From Planctomycetales bacterium (lineage in GTDB: Bacteria > Planctomycetota > Planctomycetia > Gemmatales > Gemmataceae): 11,869 nt of DNA. Below the pieces are notes generated by a model, which saw nothing but the letters and a program-made list of their open reading frames with translations, was not told the DNA's origin and ran no database searches. Positions 1 through 6,857 of the stretch are shown in pieces. Every line of letters begins with the position of its first letter. Within the stretch, counting starts at the first letter, position 1. The position numbers and the translations under genes were made by a program. The stretch is taken from positions 1 through 11,869 of the forward strand of contig JAGVLI010000213.1 in NCBI GenBank assembly GCA_020054355.1, in the 5' to 3' direction.

Positions 1-1
1 C

Positions 2-232
2 ATTGAGGGACGCTATAAAGCCCAGCTGGCGGAAACCCGGACTGGCACAATGCAACAAGTCGATACGGTCTACCGCGCTGCTGAAGAGCAGGCAAAAGCG
101 GTGACTGACGCGGCTCGGGCTGAGGCCAATCAAACCCTGGCGACGGCCAAGCGCGACGGCCGAAATGTCGTCCATTGTTTCGGCAAGTCGGCGGACCGGG
201 CCACCCGGAAGGACCTGTCGCTGAGCCACTAG
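2..232 (+). CDS. C-terminal end of an alanine-rich helical protein (5' end outside window)
   Basis: The frame is open from the left edge and ends at TAG 230-232, so this is the last 76 residues of a gene that starts before the window. An ATG at 50 exists, but the frame continues upstream of it without a stop, so 50 need not be the start. The visible part is rich in Ala, Glu, Gln and Lys (for example 'EEQAKAVTDAARAEANQTLA'), which suggests a long helix or coiled coil. The last 25 residues change character and become basic and polar, which could reflect a natural tail or a frameshifted end. A hairpin pair begins five bases after the stop. I do not recognise the family and assign no function. 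Confidence 0.45.
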   Translation: MEGRYKAQLAETRTGTMQQVDTVYRAAEEQAKAVTDAARAEANQTLATAKRDGRNVVHCFGKSADRATRKDLSLSH

Positions 233-236
233 CCGC

Positions 237-324
237 GTAGGTCAGGCTTTCCAGCCTGACGCGCAGCACCCTCGGCGCACCGTTCGTCCGGAGCGCCACA
301 GTCAGGCTGGAAAGCCTGACCTAC
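237..324. repeat. REPIN-like inverted pair of palindromic repeats
   Basis: Positions 237-260 and 301-324 are perfect reverse complements of each other (24 bases) separated by 40 bases. Each arm also folds on itself: GTCAGGCT and AGCCTGAC form an 8-base-pair stem around TTCC (left arm) or GGAA (right arm). Two hairpins in opposite orientation with a short spacer is the layout of a REPIN, the doublet form of REP elements. I recall this core as a recurrent extragenic repeat in planctomycete genomes, but could not check it. It fills most of the 125-base gap between the left partial gene and the WD40 gene and has no T-tract, so it is not an obvious terminator. Confidence 0.8.
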
Positions 325-357
325 AAGTCTCGTTCTGTCATCTCCGAGAAAGTCGTC

Positions 358-2043
358 ATGGCCGAATTCAGTCAGACGGCGGAGGCCGGCACGGGCGACC
401 GCCTCGTCGGGCTGCTTACCGAACAGCTCGAACGCGGCGCCTTCGCCGAGGCCCGCAAATCCGTGGCCGCCCTGCTGCGGCAGAATCCCGAGGACCAGGA
501 CGCGCGCGACATCCAGTCGTTTCTCGACGAGCAGATGAGCGCCATCACCAGCGGCCAGGTCGGCGAGCTGCGCTGTCTGAAAAAGCATCGCACCTGGGTC
601 AATGCCGTGGCCTTCGCGCCCGATGGCCGGCGGGCACTTTCGGGCAGCGGCGGCGAACTGAGCGAAGGCACCTTTCACGATGGCAGCGACCGCAGCCTCA
701 TCCTCTGGGAAGTGGAGAGCGGACGGCAGCTGTGCCGGCTGAAGAGCCATCGCACCGCGATCAATTGCCTGGCGATCTCTCCGGACGCCCGCCGGTTCGT
801 CTCCGGCAGCCGGGGCGGCGGCATCTGCCTGTGGGACGCGGCGTTCCTGACGCCGATCCGCCAGTTCCAGCGGAGCGGCTCGGCCATCTGGGGCCTGGCC
901 TTTTCCCCTGATGGCCGCAAAGTCCTCTGCGGCAGTGCCGATCCTGGCATCACCGAATGGAATGTCACCGACGGCCGTTGTCTGCGCACCCTCGAAGGGC
1001 ATGGCAGCGGCGTCAGTTGCGTGGCCTATGCGCCCGACGGCCGCCGACTCATCACCGGCAGCTTCGACCGGACGGTGCGCACCTGGGACAGCGAGAGCGG
1101 CCGGCAGTTGCAGTGCCTGCGCGGTCATGCCCAGATGGTTTCCGGAATTGCTGTCGTAGCGGAGGGTAAGCAAGCGCTCTCGTGCAGCCTGGACCGCACG
1201 ATTCGGCTCTGGGACCTGGAAGCAGGCCAGGAAGTGCGCCGCTTCGTCGGCCACACCAGCCGGGTGAACGCCGTCGCGTTTTCGCCTGAAGGCCGGTTCG
1301 TGATTTCCGCCGGCGCGGATCAGACCGTCCGCCTCTGGGACGTGATGCACGGCCAGGAGCTGCGCCGCTTCCAGGGCCATACCGACAGCGTGACCAGCAT
1401 CGCCTTCTCGCCCGATGGCCGGCTGGCCCTCTCCGGCAGCCGGGACCAAACCGTGCGCCTCTGGCAGTTACCCAGCGTGCTGGACGCGATCCCAACTGCA
1501 ACGTCGATCTTCAATCTGGTCGAAGCGCTGGTGCAAAGCCGGATTCTGGACGCCAGCCAGGTTGCCCAGCTGACCCAGGACTTGCAGCTGCGCTTCACCG
1601 AACTGCGTGCCCTGGCCTGGCACCTGATCGAGCGCGGCTGGGTGACGCCCTACCAGATCAACCAACTGATTCTCGGCCGCGGTTCGGAGCTGGTGCTGGG
1701 CGAATACGTGATCCTCGACCGCCTGGGCGAAGGCGGCATGGGCCGGGTCTTGAAAGCGCGGCGCGGCGCCGACCCCCAGCCGTTGGCCCTGAAGGTGGCG
1801 CGGGAGCAATTGTTTCAAGGCCCCGGAGAGTTCAACGAATTCTGGTGGGAGTGCCAGGTCCTGGGCCGGCTGGATCATCCGAACGTGGTCAAGAGTTATA
1901 GCGCCCAGCGCGAGAGCGATCCGCCCTTCTTCACGATGGAATACCTGGAAGGCACCGACCTGGAGAAAGTGGTCCGGCGCTCCGGCCCGCTGCCGGTCGG
2001 CCAGGCGTGTGCCTGCATCCGGCAAGCAGCCCTGGCCCTGTAG
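358..2043 (+). CDS. WD40-repeat / Ser-Thr kinase / PilZ protein, N-terminal part up to an in-frame amber stop
   Basis: Residues 1-70 form a helical lead. Residues 71-370 hold seven WD40 repeats, with recurring 'GH..V..VAFSPDGR' and 'D.TVRLWD' signatures, enough for one closed seven-bladed propeller. Residues about 371-448 are the helical segment ('LIERGWVTPYQINQLILGRG') that I associate with the front of planctomycete kinases. The kinase N-lobe follows: glycine loop LGEGGMGRV at 456-464 and the 'LALK' lysine at 479. The frame stops at TAG (codon 562), directly before the catalytic loop, and homology continues in the same frame to 2898. Kinase homologues usually read 'LAL-x-HAHER..HRD' here, so CAG (Gln) to TAG is the simplest explanation. 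As it stands the product keeps the propeller but cannot be an active kinase. No strong Shine-Dalgarno precedes ATG 358. Confidence 0.85.
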   Translation: MAEFSQTAEAGTGDRLVGLLTEQLERGAFAEARKSVAALLRQNPEDQDARDIQSFLDEQMSAITSGQVGELRCLKKHRTWVNAVAFAPDGRRALSGSGGELSEGTFHDGSDRSLILWEVESGRQLCRLKSHRTAINCLAISPDARRFVSGSRGGGICLWDAAFLTPIRQFQRSGSAIWGLAFSPDGRKVLCGSADPGITEWNVTDGRCLRTLEGHGSGVSCVAYAPDGRRLITGSFDRTVRTWDSESGRQLQCLRGHAQMVSGIAVVAEGKQALSCSLDRTIRLWDLEAGQEVRRFVGHTSRVNAVAFSPEGRFVISAGADQTVRLWDVMHGQELRRFQGHTDSVTSIAFSPDGRLALSGSRDQTVRLWQLPSVLDAIPTATSIFNLVEALVQSRILDASQVAQLTQDLQLRFTELRALAWHLIERGWVTPYQINQLILGRGSELVLGEYVILDRLGEGGMGRVLKARRGADPQPLALKVAREQLFQGPGEFNEFWWECQVLGRLDHPNVVKSYSAQRESDPPFFTMEYLEGTDLEKVVRRSGPLPVGQACACIRQAALAL

Positions 2044-2898
<855 letters not shown>

Positions 2899-2912
2899 GT
2901 GCGGCAACGCAC
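2899..2912 (+). terminator. Small hairpin immediately after the kinase-PilZ frame
   Basis: GTGCG (2899-2903) and CGCAC (2908-2912) pair around a GCAA tetraloop, directly after the TGA at 2896-2898. It is followed by GTCTTT, a short and weak T-tract. The stem is only five base pairs, so this may be a weak terminator or just an RNA-stabilising hairpin. Confidence 0.3.
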
Positions 2913-2913
2913 G

Positions 2914-3050
2914 TCTTTACGACTTGCTGCCATGCTTGAACGCGATATTTCCGCCGATTGCCATGCTCCCAATCTCGCCGCGCACCTCGACTTCGCCGAA
3001 CTCTTCGCCCACAGCCGCAAGCCCATGTACATGGCTGACTGGACTGGCGA
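2914..3050 (+). pseudogene. Scar of a RhuM-family gene: leader fused to C-terminal coding fragment
   Basis: Bases 2926-2959 match the leader of the intact RhuM-family gene (3863-3896) at 32 of 34 positions, and similarity reaches back to about 2914 with small gaps. Straight after the leader, 2964-3045 reads 'HLDFAELFAHSRKPMYMADW', which aligns with 'YLDFAELQAHGRKPMYMADW' at residues 257-276 of the intact protein. The leader's tail and roughly the first 250 codons are missing, and similarity fades after the Trp. A frame 2899-3102 (67 residues) spans the scar but is a fusion of non-coding leader and fragment, so it is probably not a functional gene. The simplest reading is an internal deletion in an old second RhuM copy. 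Confidence 0.75.
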
Positions 3051-3057
3051 GCCGCTC

Positions 3058-3086
3058 TTGTTCGTCGAAAGGACGTGCGCTAGGAT
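3058..3086 (+). promoter_or_regulatory. Candidate promoter for the toxin-antitoxin-like pair
   Basis: TTGTTC (3058-3063) and TAGGAT (3081-3086) are separated by 17 bases, fitting a sigma-70-type -35/-10 pair. The -10 box lies 38 bases before ATG 3125, and GGGGA at 3111-3115 is a plausible ribosome-binding site. It sits at the end of the RhuM scar. The call rests on motif and spacing only. Confidence 0.4.
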
Positions 3087-3124
3087 GAATGATCGGGCTT
3101 GACGACTGACGGGGATGAGAGCCA

Positions 3125-3469
3125 ATGCCCCCACTGACCGACCCCGTCATCTTGGCACAGTTCCGCGCAGTCCTGGCCCAGTGGAACTACACGGGCTACG
3201 TCACTGCCAAAGATGTCGCCTCGAACTGGATCGCCAACCACCTGGGCGGGTTGACGCTGAAGGACGTGGCCCAGGCGATGAACGCTTCGCTTCAGCGCGG
3301 CGCGGACATCGACCAGGTGCCGGAGACCCGCCCCGAGTGGTCGATGTGGCCGTGCCACTACGACTTTCGCGTGCCGCTTGCCGGCCGGGTGGTTTACATC
3401 GAAACGATCCTTCAGGACGATGACCCGAACGACCCCACCATCCATATTGTGAGTATCCACGATGCCTGA
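3125..3469 (+). CDS. Small MqsR-like putative toxin-like protein, first gene of a two-gene cassette
   Basis: The 114-residue product has an N-terminal helical half ('FRAVLAQWNYTGYVTAKDVA', then 'LTLKDVAQAMNASL') and a C-terminal half that looks like beta strands ('YDFRVPLAGRVVYIETIL' and 'TIHIVSIHDA'). The strand pattern and its ending recall MqsR and other RelE-fold ribonuclease toxins, but the match is distant and I cannot name catalytic residues. The stop overlaps the next gene's ATG by eight bases, so the two are co-translated. Its partner is a CxxC zinc-finger protein of the type found in MqsA/YgiT antitoxins, and toxin-first order matches mqsRA. The gene itself looks real: good upstream spacing, clear ribosome-binding site and tight coupling. 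The toxin role is inferred from context and could be wrong. Confidence 0.6.
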   Translation: MPPLTDPVILAQFRAVLAQWNYTGYVTAKDVASNWIANHLGGLTLKDVAQAMNASLQRGADIDQVPETRPEWSMWPCHYDFRVPLAGRVVYIETILQDDDPNDPTIHIVSIHDA

Positions 3470-3779
3470 GCCACTGACCTCGTCAGGACCAGCTGAGACG
3501 CGGGCGCGGCCATTTCCGTGGTTTTGCCCGAAGTGCCGCCGCCAAGAAGTGCGGCGCGAGACGATCCCGTACCAGTGTCAGCGGCTGCATGACGGCCGGC
3601 AGATCGCGGTTGACCTGGCGAGCTTCTCCGTGCCCCGTTGCGGCCACTGTGGAGAACTTGTTTTTGACTACGAAGCCGAGGAGCAGCTCAAGCAGGCGTC
3701 GGTCAAGAAGGCTATCGCCATGGACTCGAACGTCCTCGAAAAGGTCAGCAAGGATTTCGAACAGCAAGAAGTGCCGTGA
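3462..3779 (+). CDS. YgiT/MqsA-type zinc-finger protein, putative antitoxin-like partner
   Basis: The 105-residue protein has CPKC at residues 22-25 and CGHC at 60-63, a four-cysteine zinc site enclosing the strand-rich segment 'RRETIPYQCQ' to 'VDLASFSVP'. This is the layout of the YgiT-type zinc-finger domain at the N-terminus of MqsA antitoxins. After 'CGELVFDYEAEEQL' the chain ends in about 35 charged helical residues. The Xre-type helix-turn-helix that full-length MqsA (about 130 residues) uses to bind its operator is not apparent, so this protein may neutralise its partner without repressing the operon, or have another role. Its ATG lies inside the 3' end of the preceding gene, implying translational coupling. 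A candidate terminator follows 22 bases after the stop. Confidence 0.65.
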   Translation: MPEPLTSSGPAETRARPFPWFCPKCRRQEVRRETIPYQCQRLHDGRQIAVDLASFSVPRCGHCGELVFDYEAEEQLKQASVKKAIAMDSNVLEKVSKDFEQQEVP

Positions 3780-3801
3780 ACCGTAAGGGCGCGATAAAGG
3801 C

Positions 3802-3857
3802 GTCAGGCACCCTCTGATCGAGATGGTTCCTGACATCTTTTTCTTGCCTTTTTCTTT
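3802..3857 (+). terminator. Candidate rho-independent terminator after the two-gene cassette
   Basis: GTCAGGCACC (3802-3811) and GGTTCCTGAC (3825-3834) pair over ten positions with one mismatch around a 13-base loop. A T-rich stretch (ATCTTTTTCTTGCCTTTTTC) follows at once. It lies 22 bases beyond the stop of the zinc-finger gene and would insulate the cassette from the RhuM gene downstream. Confidence 0.55.
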
Positions 3858-3862
3858 CGACC

Positions 3863-3896
3863 GCTGCCATGCTCGAACGCGATATTGCCGCCGATT
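3863..3896 (+). repeat. Leader repeat before the RhuM-family gene (second copy at 2926-2959)
   Basis: This 34-base segment matches 2926-2959 with two mismatches and shares a partly conserved TCTTT-CGAC flank. The two copies are direct repeats about 937 bases apart and bracket the toxin-antitoxin-like cassette. It is non-coding on the plus strand and about 70 bases before the RhuM start, so it may hold promoter or operator information. Confidence 0.7.
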
Positions 3897-3930
3897 ACGA
3901 TGGAGCCAGATTCCATCTCGGAGACGGATG

Positions 3931-3961
3931 AGCCAGCCTGGCTGGCTTTCCAGTCGGGAGG
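3931..3961 (+). promoter_or_regulatory. Hairpin abutting the ribosome-binding site of the RhuM-family gene
   Basis: AGCCAGCC (3931-3938) and GGCTGGCT (3940-3947) form a perfect eight-base-pair palindrome around one T. It is followed by TTCCAG and then GGAGG (3957-3961), six bases before the GTG start at 3968. The segment GGCTGGCTTTCCAG resembles the core of the repeat at 237-324. The GGAGG spacing decides the GTG start, and a stem nine bases upstream could modulate ribosome access. Confidence 0.5.
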
Positions 3962-3967
3962 CCGGCC

Positions 3968-5059
3968 GTGAGTACGTCGCTCGTTCCCCCCAACCCGGAC
4001 CGGCCGGGCGAATTCCTGTTCTACCAAACCGAGGACGGGCAAACGCGCATCGAAGTCCGCGTCGAAGGGGAAACGGTCTGGCTTTCCCAAAGGGTGATGG
4101 CCGAGCTGTTCCAGAAAGACGTTCGCACAATCAGCGAGCACATCCGCAATGTCTTCGATGAGGGCGAGCTTCGAGAGTCGGCAACTATCCGGAAATTCCG
4201 GATAGTTCAAACCGAAGGCTCCCGCCAGGTCGAGCGCGAAGTCGAACATTACAACCTGGATGTCATCATTTCCGTGGGCTACCGCGTCAAGTCCTTGCGC
4301 GGCACGCAGTTCCGCATCTGGGCCACGCAGCGGCTGCGGGAGTTCATCGTCAAGGGCTTCACGCTGGACGACCAGCGGCTGAAGCAAGCCGGCGGCGGCA
4401 ACTACTTCGACGAACTGCTCGACCGCATCCGCGACATCCGCGCTGCCGAGCGGGTCTTCTGGCGGAAAGTGCTGGACATCTATGCCACCAGCATCGATTA
4501 CGACGGCAACGCCGAGGCCTCGCGGCGCTTCTTCAAGACCGTCCAGAACAAGATGCACTGGGCAGTCCACGGCCAGACCGCCGCCGAGGTGGTCCATCTC
4601 CGCGCCGATGCGACCAGGCCGAACATGGGCCTGACGACCTGGGCCGGCGACCGACCTCGCAAGACCGACGTCGGCACCGCGAAGAACTATTTGAGCGAGG
4701 AAGAAATCAAGGCGCTCAACCTGATCGTCACCGCGTACCTCGACTTCGCCGAACTCCAGGCCCACGGCCGAAAGCCGATGTACATGGCCGACTGGATTCG
4801 CAAGCTGGACGACTTCATCCGCCTGAGCGACCGCGAAATCCTCACCCACGCCGGCAAGGTTTCGCACGACGACGCCCAGGCCAAGGCGGAAGCCGAGTTC
4901 GACAAGTACCGCGCGGCGCAGGCCGCTCTCCCCCAGCCCGTGGACCGGCACTTCGAGCAGACGCTGGGTGAGCTGGAAAAGCTCGAAGGGGAGGCGAAGG
5001 CGTTGCCCGAGCCGCAGGTCGATCACGCCAGGACGAGACCGGGGCGGAGAAAGAAATAG
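3968..5059 (+). CDS. RhuM-family protein (virulence RhuM / COG3943-like)
   Basis: The 363-residue protein is recognised by 'EGETVWLSQRVMAELFQKDV' and 'ISEHIRNVFDEGEL' near the N-terminus, then 'HYNLDVIISVGYRVKS' and 'GTQFRIWATQRLREFIVKGF', all typical of RhuM-family proteins. The N-terminal part looks like a DNA-binding helical module. The middle holds 'LSEEEIKALNLIVTAYLDFAE' and a conserved 'RKPMYMADW' (268-276), and the C-terminus is charged and Lys/Arg-rich. The family is named after rhuM of a Salmonella pathogenicity island and often sits beside type I restriction or other conflict genes; its biochemistry is unknown. I chose GTG 3968 because GGAGG lies six bases upstream and an in-frame stop at 3929-3931 leaves no earlier ATG. 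No restriction genes are in the window. A degraded relative lies at 2914-3050. Confidence 0.88.
   Translation: MSTSLVPPNPDRPGEFLFYQTEDGQTRIEVRVEGETVWLSQRVMAELFQKDVRTISEHIRNVFDEGELRESATIRKFRIVQTEGSRQVEREVEHYNLDVIISVGYRVKSLRGTQFRIWATQRLREFIVKGFTLDDQRLKQAGGGNYFDELLDRIRDIRAAERVFWRKVLDIYATSIDYDGNAEASRRFFKTVQNKMHWAVHGQTAAEVVHLRADATRPNMGLTTWAGDRPRKTDVGTAKNYLSEEEIKALNLIVTAYLDFAELQAHGRKPMYMADWIRKLDDFIRLSDREILTHAGKVSHDDAQAKAEAEFDKYRAAQAALPQPVDRHFEQTLGELEKLEGEAKALPEPQVDHARTRPGRRKK
4183..4207. repeat. Perfect 25-base palindrome inside the RhuM-family gene
   Basis: AACTATCCGGAA (4183-4194) and TTCCGGATAGTT (4196-4207) are perfect reverse complements around a single A. It lies in the codons for 'ATIRKFRIVQ' (about residues 72-81), with no obvious reason in the protein for such symmetry. 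It could be a protein-binding site or a stable mRNA hairpin. Confidence 0.85.
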
Positions 5060-5144
5060 CTGGAATAAGCGCGTCGTCAAGGTGATTGGTGGCAGCAGAG
5101 TGAAGTGGCCTGCCTCCGTTTGGCACAGGAAATCCGCTGACATC

Positions 5145-5173
5145 TTCAAACTACACCACTTTTCCCGTAGACT
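5145..5173 (+). promoter_or_regulatory. Candidate promoter for the ABC-3C operon
   Basis: TTCAAA (5145-5150) and TAGACT (5168-5173) are 17 bases apart, and the -10 box ends 35 bases before ATG 5209. The layout matches the candidate promoter before the small cassette (TTGTTC-N17-TAGGAT). No clear operator is seen. The rest of the 149-base gap after the RhuM gene shows nothing recognisable. Confidence 0.4.
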
Positions 5174-5208
5174 GAAATTGCTTCTCGAAGCCCAAGGTTG
5201 AACCAGTC

Positions 5209-6630
5209 ATGACCACTCTCGCTCAAGTGCGCGGAACTGTGGATTTTGCGATTCTGACGATTCGACCTGACGAATACACCGCTATTCTGGCCAACTTCTC
5301 GCCTAGGACGACGGTCCTTGGCAGTGCCTGTTTCTACGAATATTGCCGCGTTAAACAACAAAACGGGAACGAGTGCGGTGTCGCCGTCAGGAGGGTGGTC
5401 GATCAGGGACAAGGAGCAGCCCAGGAAGCCGCCCGCAACGCGATCGAAGATTTGGACCCGTGCTGCCTCATGCTCGTCGGCATCGCAGGCGGCGTTCCCG
5501 ATGCTGGTTTTAGCCTCGGCGATGTCCTCCTAGCTAGCCGGTTCTATGACGTAACCGTCTCGGCCGAGATCCTCAACAAGGAGACCCACGACCGTGAGTG
5601 GGATCCTACAGGGGGGCCAGTGCATCCCGATGTGGAAGCGCTTCTCGGGGCTGTGGTCGGCTGGAAAGGACAACTTAAGGGCTGGAACGCCAAGAAGAAT
5701 GTGCGCCAGAACAAACCTGTCTGCGAAGTTCCGGCCGATATCACGCACGAGAAGTTTTCCGGCTCGGAAGACTATCGGAAGAAGCTGAAAGAAAGTCTGG
5801 ATCGACACTTTCCTGCCGGGAAAAGGGTCAGAAATTCCCAGTACACAGTGAAGTCCCTCATGACCGGGAATACGCTGGTTAAGGACTCGTCGCTGGCCGA
5901 AGAATGGAAGAGGCTCGCTCGAAGCTACGGTTTTGTGGAAATGGAGGCAGGCGGGGTATATCGGGCGGCCAGACGACCCTACGGCGAGTATCCGGTGCTG
6001 GTTATTCGAGGCTTGAGCGACATCATCGGCTTTAAGCGCGACGAGGCATGGACGGCCTTTGCTTGTCATACTGCCGCAGCATTTGCAGCAGCACTTATTC
6101 GCTCCGGGCTTTGGAAGGGGACAAAGCCGGTGAAGCCAGCGGATGTCGCCGCTGGTGGCTTACCCACCGGTACGAGTCCTTCCGTCTCCTACAGTCCTGG
6201 CGGTGGCGTGCAGGCGGCGGACATGGAGAGGCTTACGTTCGCCGAGATCGATGCCGTGACGAAGTTCGTGCTTGAGAATCCGGCCCAGACAAAGGTTGAT
6301 TTCAGTGCCTTGGACCCCGATGAAAAGCTGAAGAGGAATGGGCTTTCTCGGCCGACGCGCGACCAATTGGTCATGGGGCTGAGCAAGGTACATCTGGTGA
6401 CGCAGTACGTCGAGCACCAACTCAAACTCGACATTGCTTTTCCCGAAAAACTGAAGGCCGGGTTCCTGAAAGAATACCGGCGGCTGAAAGAAAACGGGAT
6501 TGATGGGGATCCGCTCTTTGACGGGTTGGTCCGCTTCGGCAGTAAGGGGACGCATGACCGGCTGTACCAAGCGGCAACACTTGCCGTCCTGAGCTACCTC
6601 TTTGAAATCTGCGACGTATTCGAACGATGA
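5209..6630 (+). CDS. ABC-3C system effector: nucleoside phosphorylase-like (PNP/MTAN fold) domain with ABC-3C C-terminal domain
   Basis: Residues 1 to about 305 match the phosphorylase/nucleosidase superfamily: 'LMLVGIAGGVPDAGFSLGDV' near 87-106, 'GFVEMEAGG' with Glu246 in the place of the MTA/SAH nucleosidase substrate-binding Glu, and 'RGLSD' with Asp271 in the place of the catalytic Asp. Residues about 306-338 form a Gly/Pro-rich linker. Residues 339-473 form a helical domain ending 'AATLAVLSYLFEICDVFER', which I recognise as the C-terminal module shared by ABC-three-component effectors. Related domains in anti-phage systems split nucleotides such as ATP, so toxicity by nucleotide depletion is a reasonable but unproven role. 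The stop overlaps the next ATG as ATGA. No signal peptide or membrane segment is seen, so it should be cytoplasmic. Confidence 0.85.
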   Translation: MTTLAQVRGTVDFAILTIRPDEYTAILANFSPRTTVLGSACFYEYCRVKQQNGNECGVAVRRVVDQGQGAAQEAARNAIEDLDPCCLMLVGIAGGVPDAGFSLGDVLLASRFYDVTVSAEILNKETHDREWDPTGGPVHPDVEALLGAVVGWKGQLKGWNAKKNVRQNKPVCEVPADITHEKFSGSEDYRKKLKESLDRHFPAGKRVRNSQYTVKSLMTGNTLVKDSSLAEEWKRLARSYGFVEMEAGGVYRAARRPYGEYPVLVIRGLSDIIGFKRDEAWTAFACHTAAAFAAALIRSGLWKGTKPVKPADVAAGGLPTGTSPSVSYSPGGGVQAADMERLTFAEIDAVTKFVLENPAQTKVDFSALDPDEKLKRNGLSRPTRDQLVMGLSKVHLVTQYVEHQLKLDIAFPEKLKAGFLKEYRRLKENGIDGDPLFDGLVRFGSKGTHDRLYQAATLAVLSYLFEICDVFER

Positions 6631-6857
6631 TCGCACCCAACAAATACGTTCCCATTGATGCCTCCCTGATCGGGATTGGCGCGACGATGCTGAAGCATAT
6701 GGCCGGGCCGACTACAGTTACGGCCCTCTGGGAGGCTTGCCGCACGCTACCGCCGGTCGGCACATTCCATCGTTTCGTGCTTGCGCTCGACTTGCTTTAT
6801 GCACTCGGGGCTGTCGAGCTAGAAGGCGGCATGATTACGAGGGTCGCGAGGCCATGA
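6627..6857 (+). CDS. ABC-3C system middle component (MC6-like)
   Basis: This 76-residue protein ('MIAPNKYVPIDASLIGIGAT', then 'FHRFVLALDLLYALGAVELE') has the size, position and 'LLYALGAVEL' winged-helix-like ending of the small ABC-three-component middle component, type 6 as I remember it. It starts at ATG 6627, four bases back into the effector gene, and ends four bases into the ATPase gene, so both junctions are ATGA overlaps and the three proteins are translationally coupled. No ribosome-binding site of its own is evident, consistent with re-initiation. Middle components are thought to bridge the ATPase and the effector. Family membership is likely; the subtype number is less sure. Confidence 0.8.
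   Translation: MIAPNKYVPIDASLIGIGATMLKHMAGPTTVTALWEACRTLPPVGTFHRFVLALDLLYALGAVELEGGMITRVARP

Noticed and set aside
229..1449. 406-codon open frame on the minus strand opposite the WD40 repeats
   Set aside because: It mirrors the GC-rich WD40 gene, its translation is low-complexity Ala/Gly/Arg, and its end runs through the inverted repeat at 237-324.
3803..5149. 448-codon minus-strand frame opposite the RhuM gene
   Set aside because: Antisense shadow of a clearly recognised RhuM-family coding sequence.
6737..6853. Upstream start for the ABC ATPase
   Set aside because: It would overlap about half of the middle-component gene and add 39 residues with no family match; ATG 6854 makes an ATGA junction.
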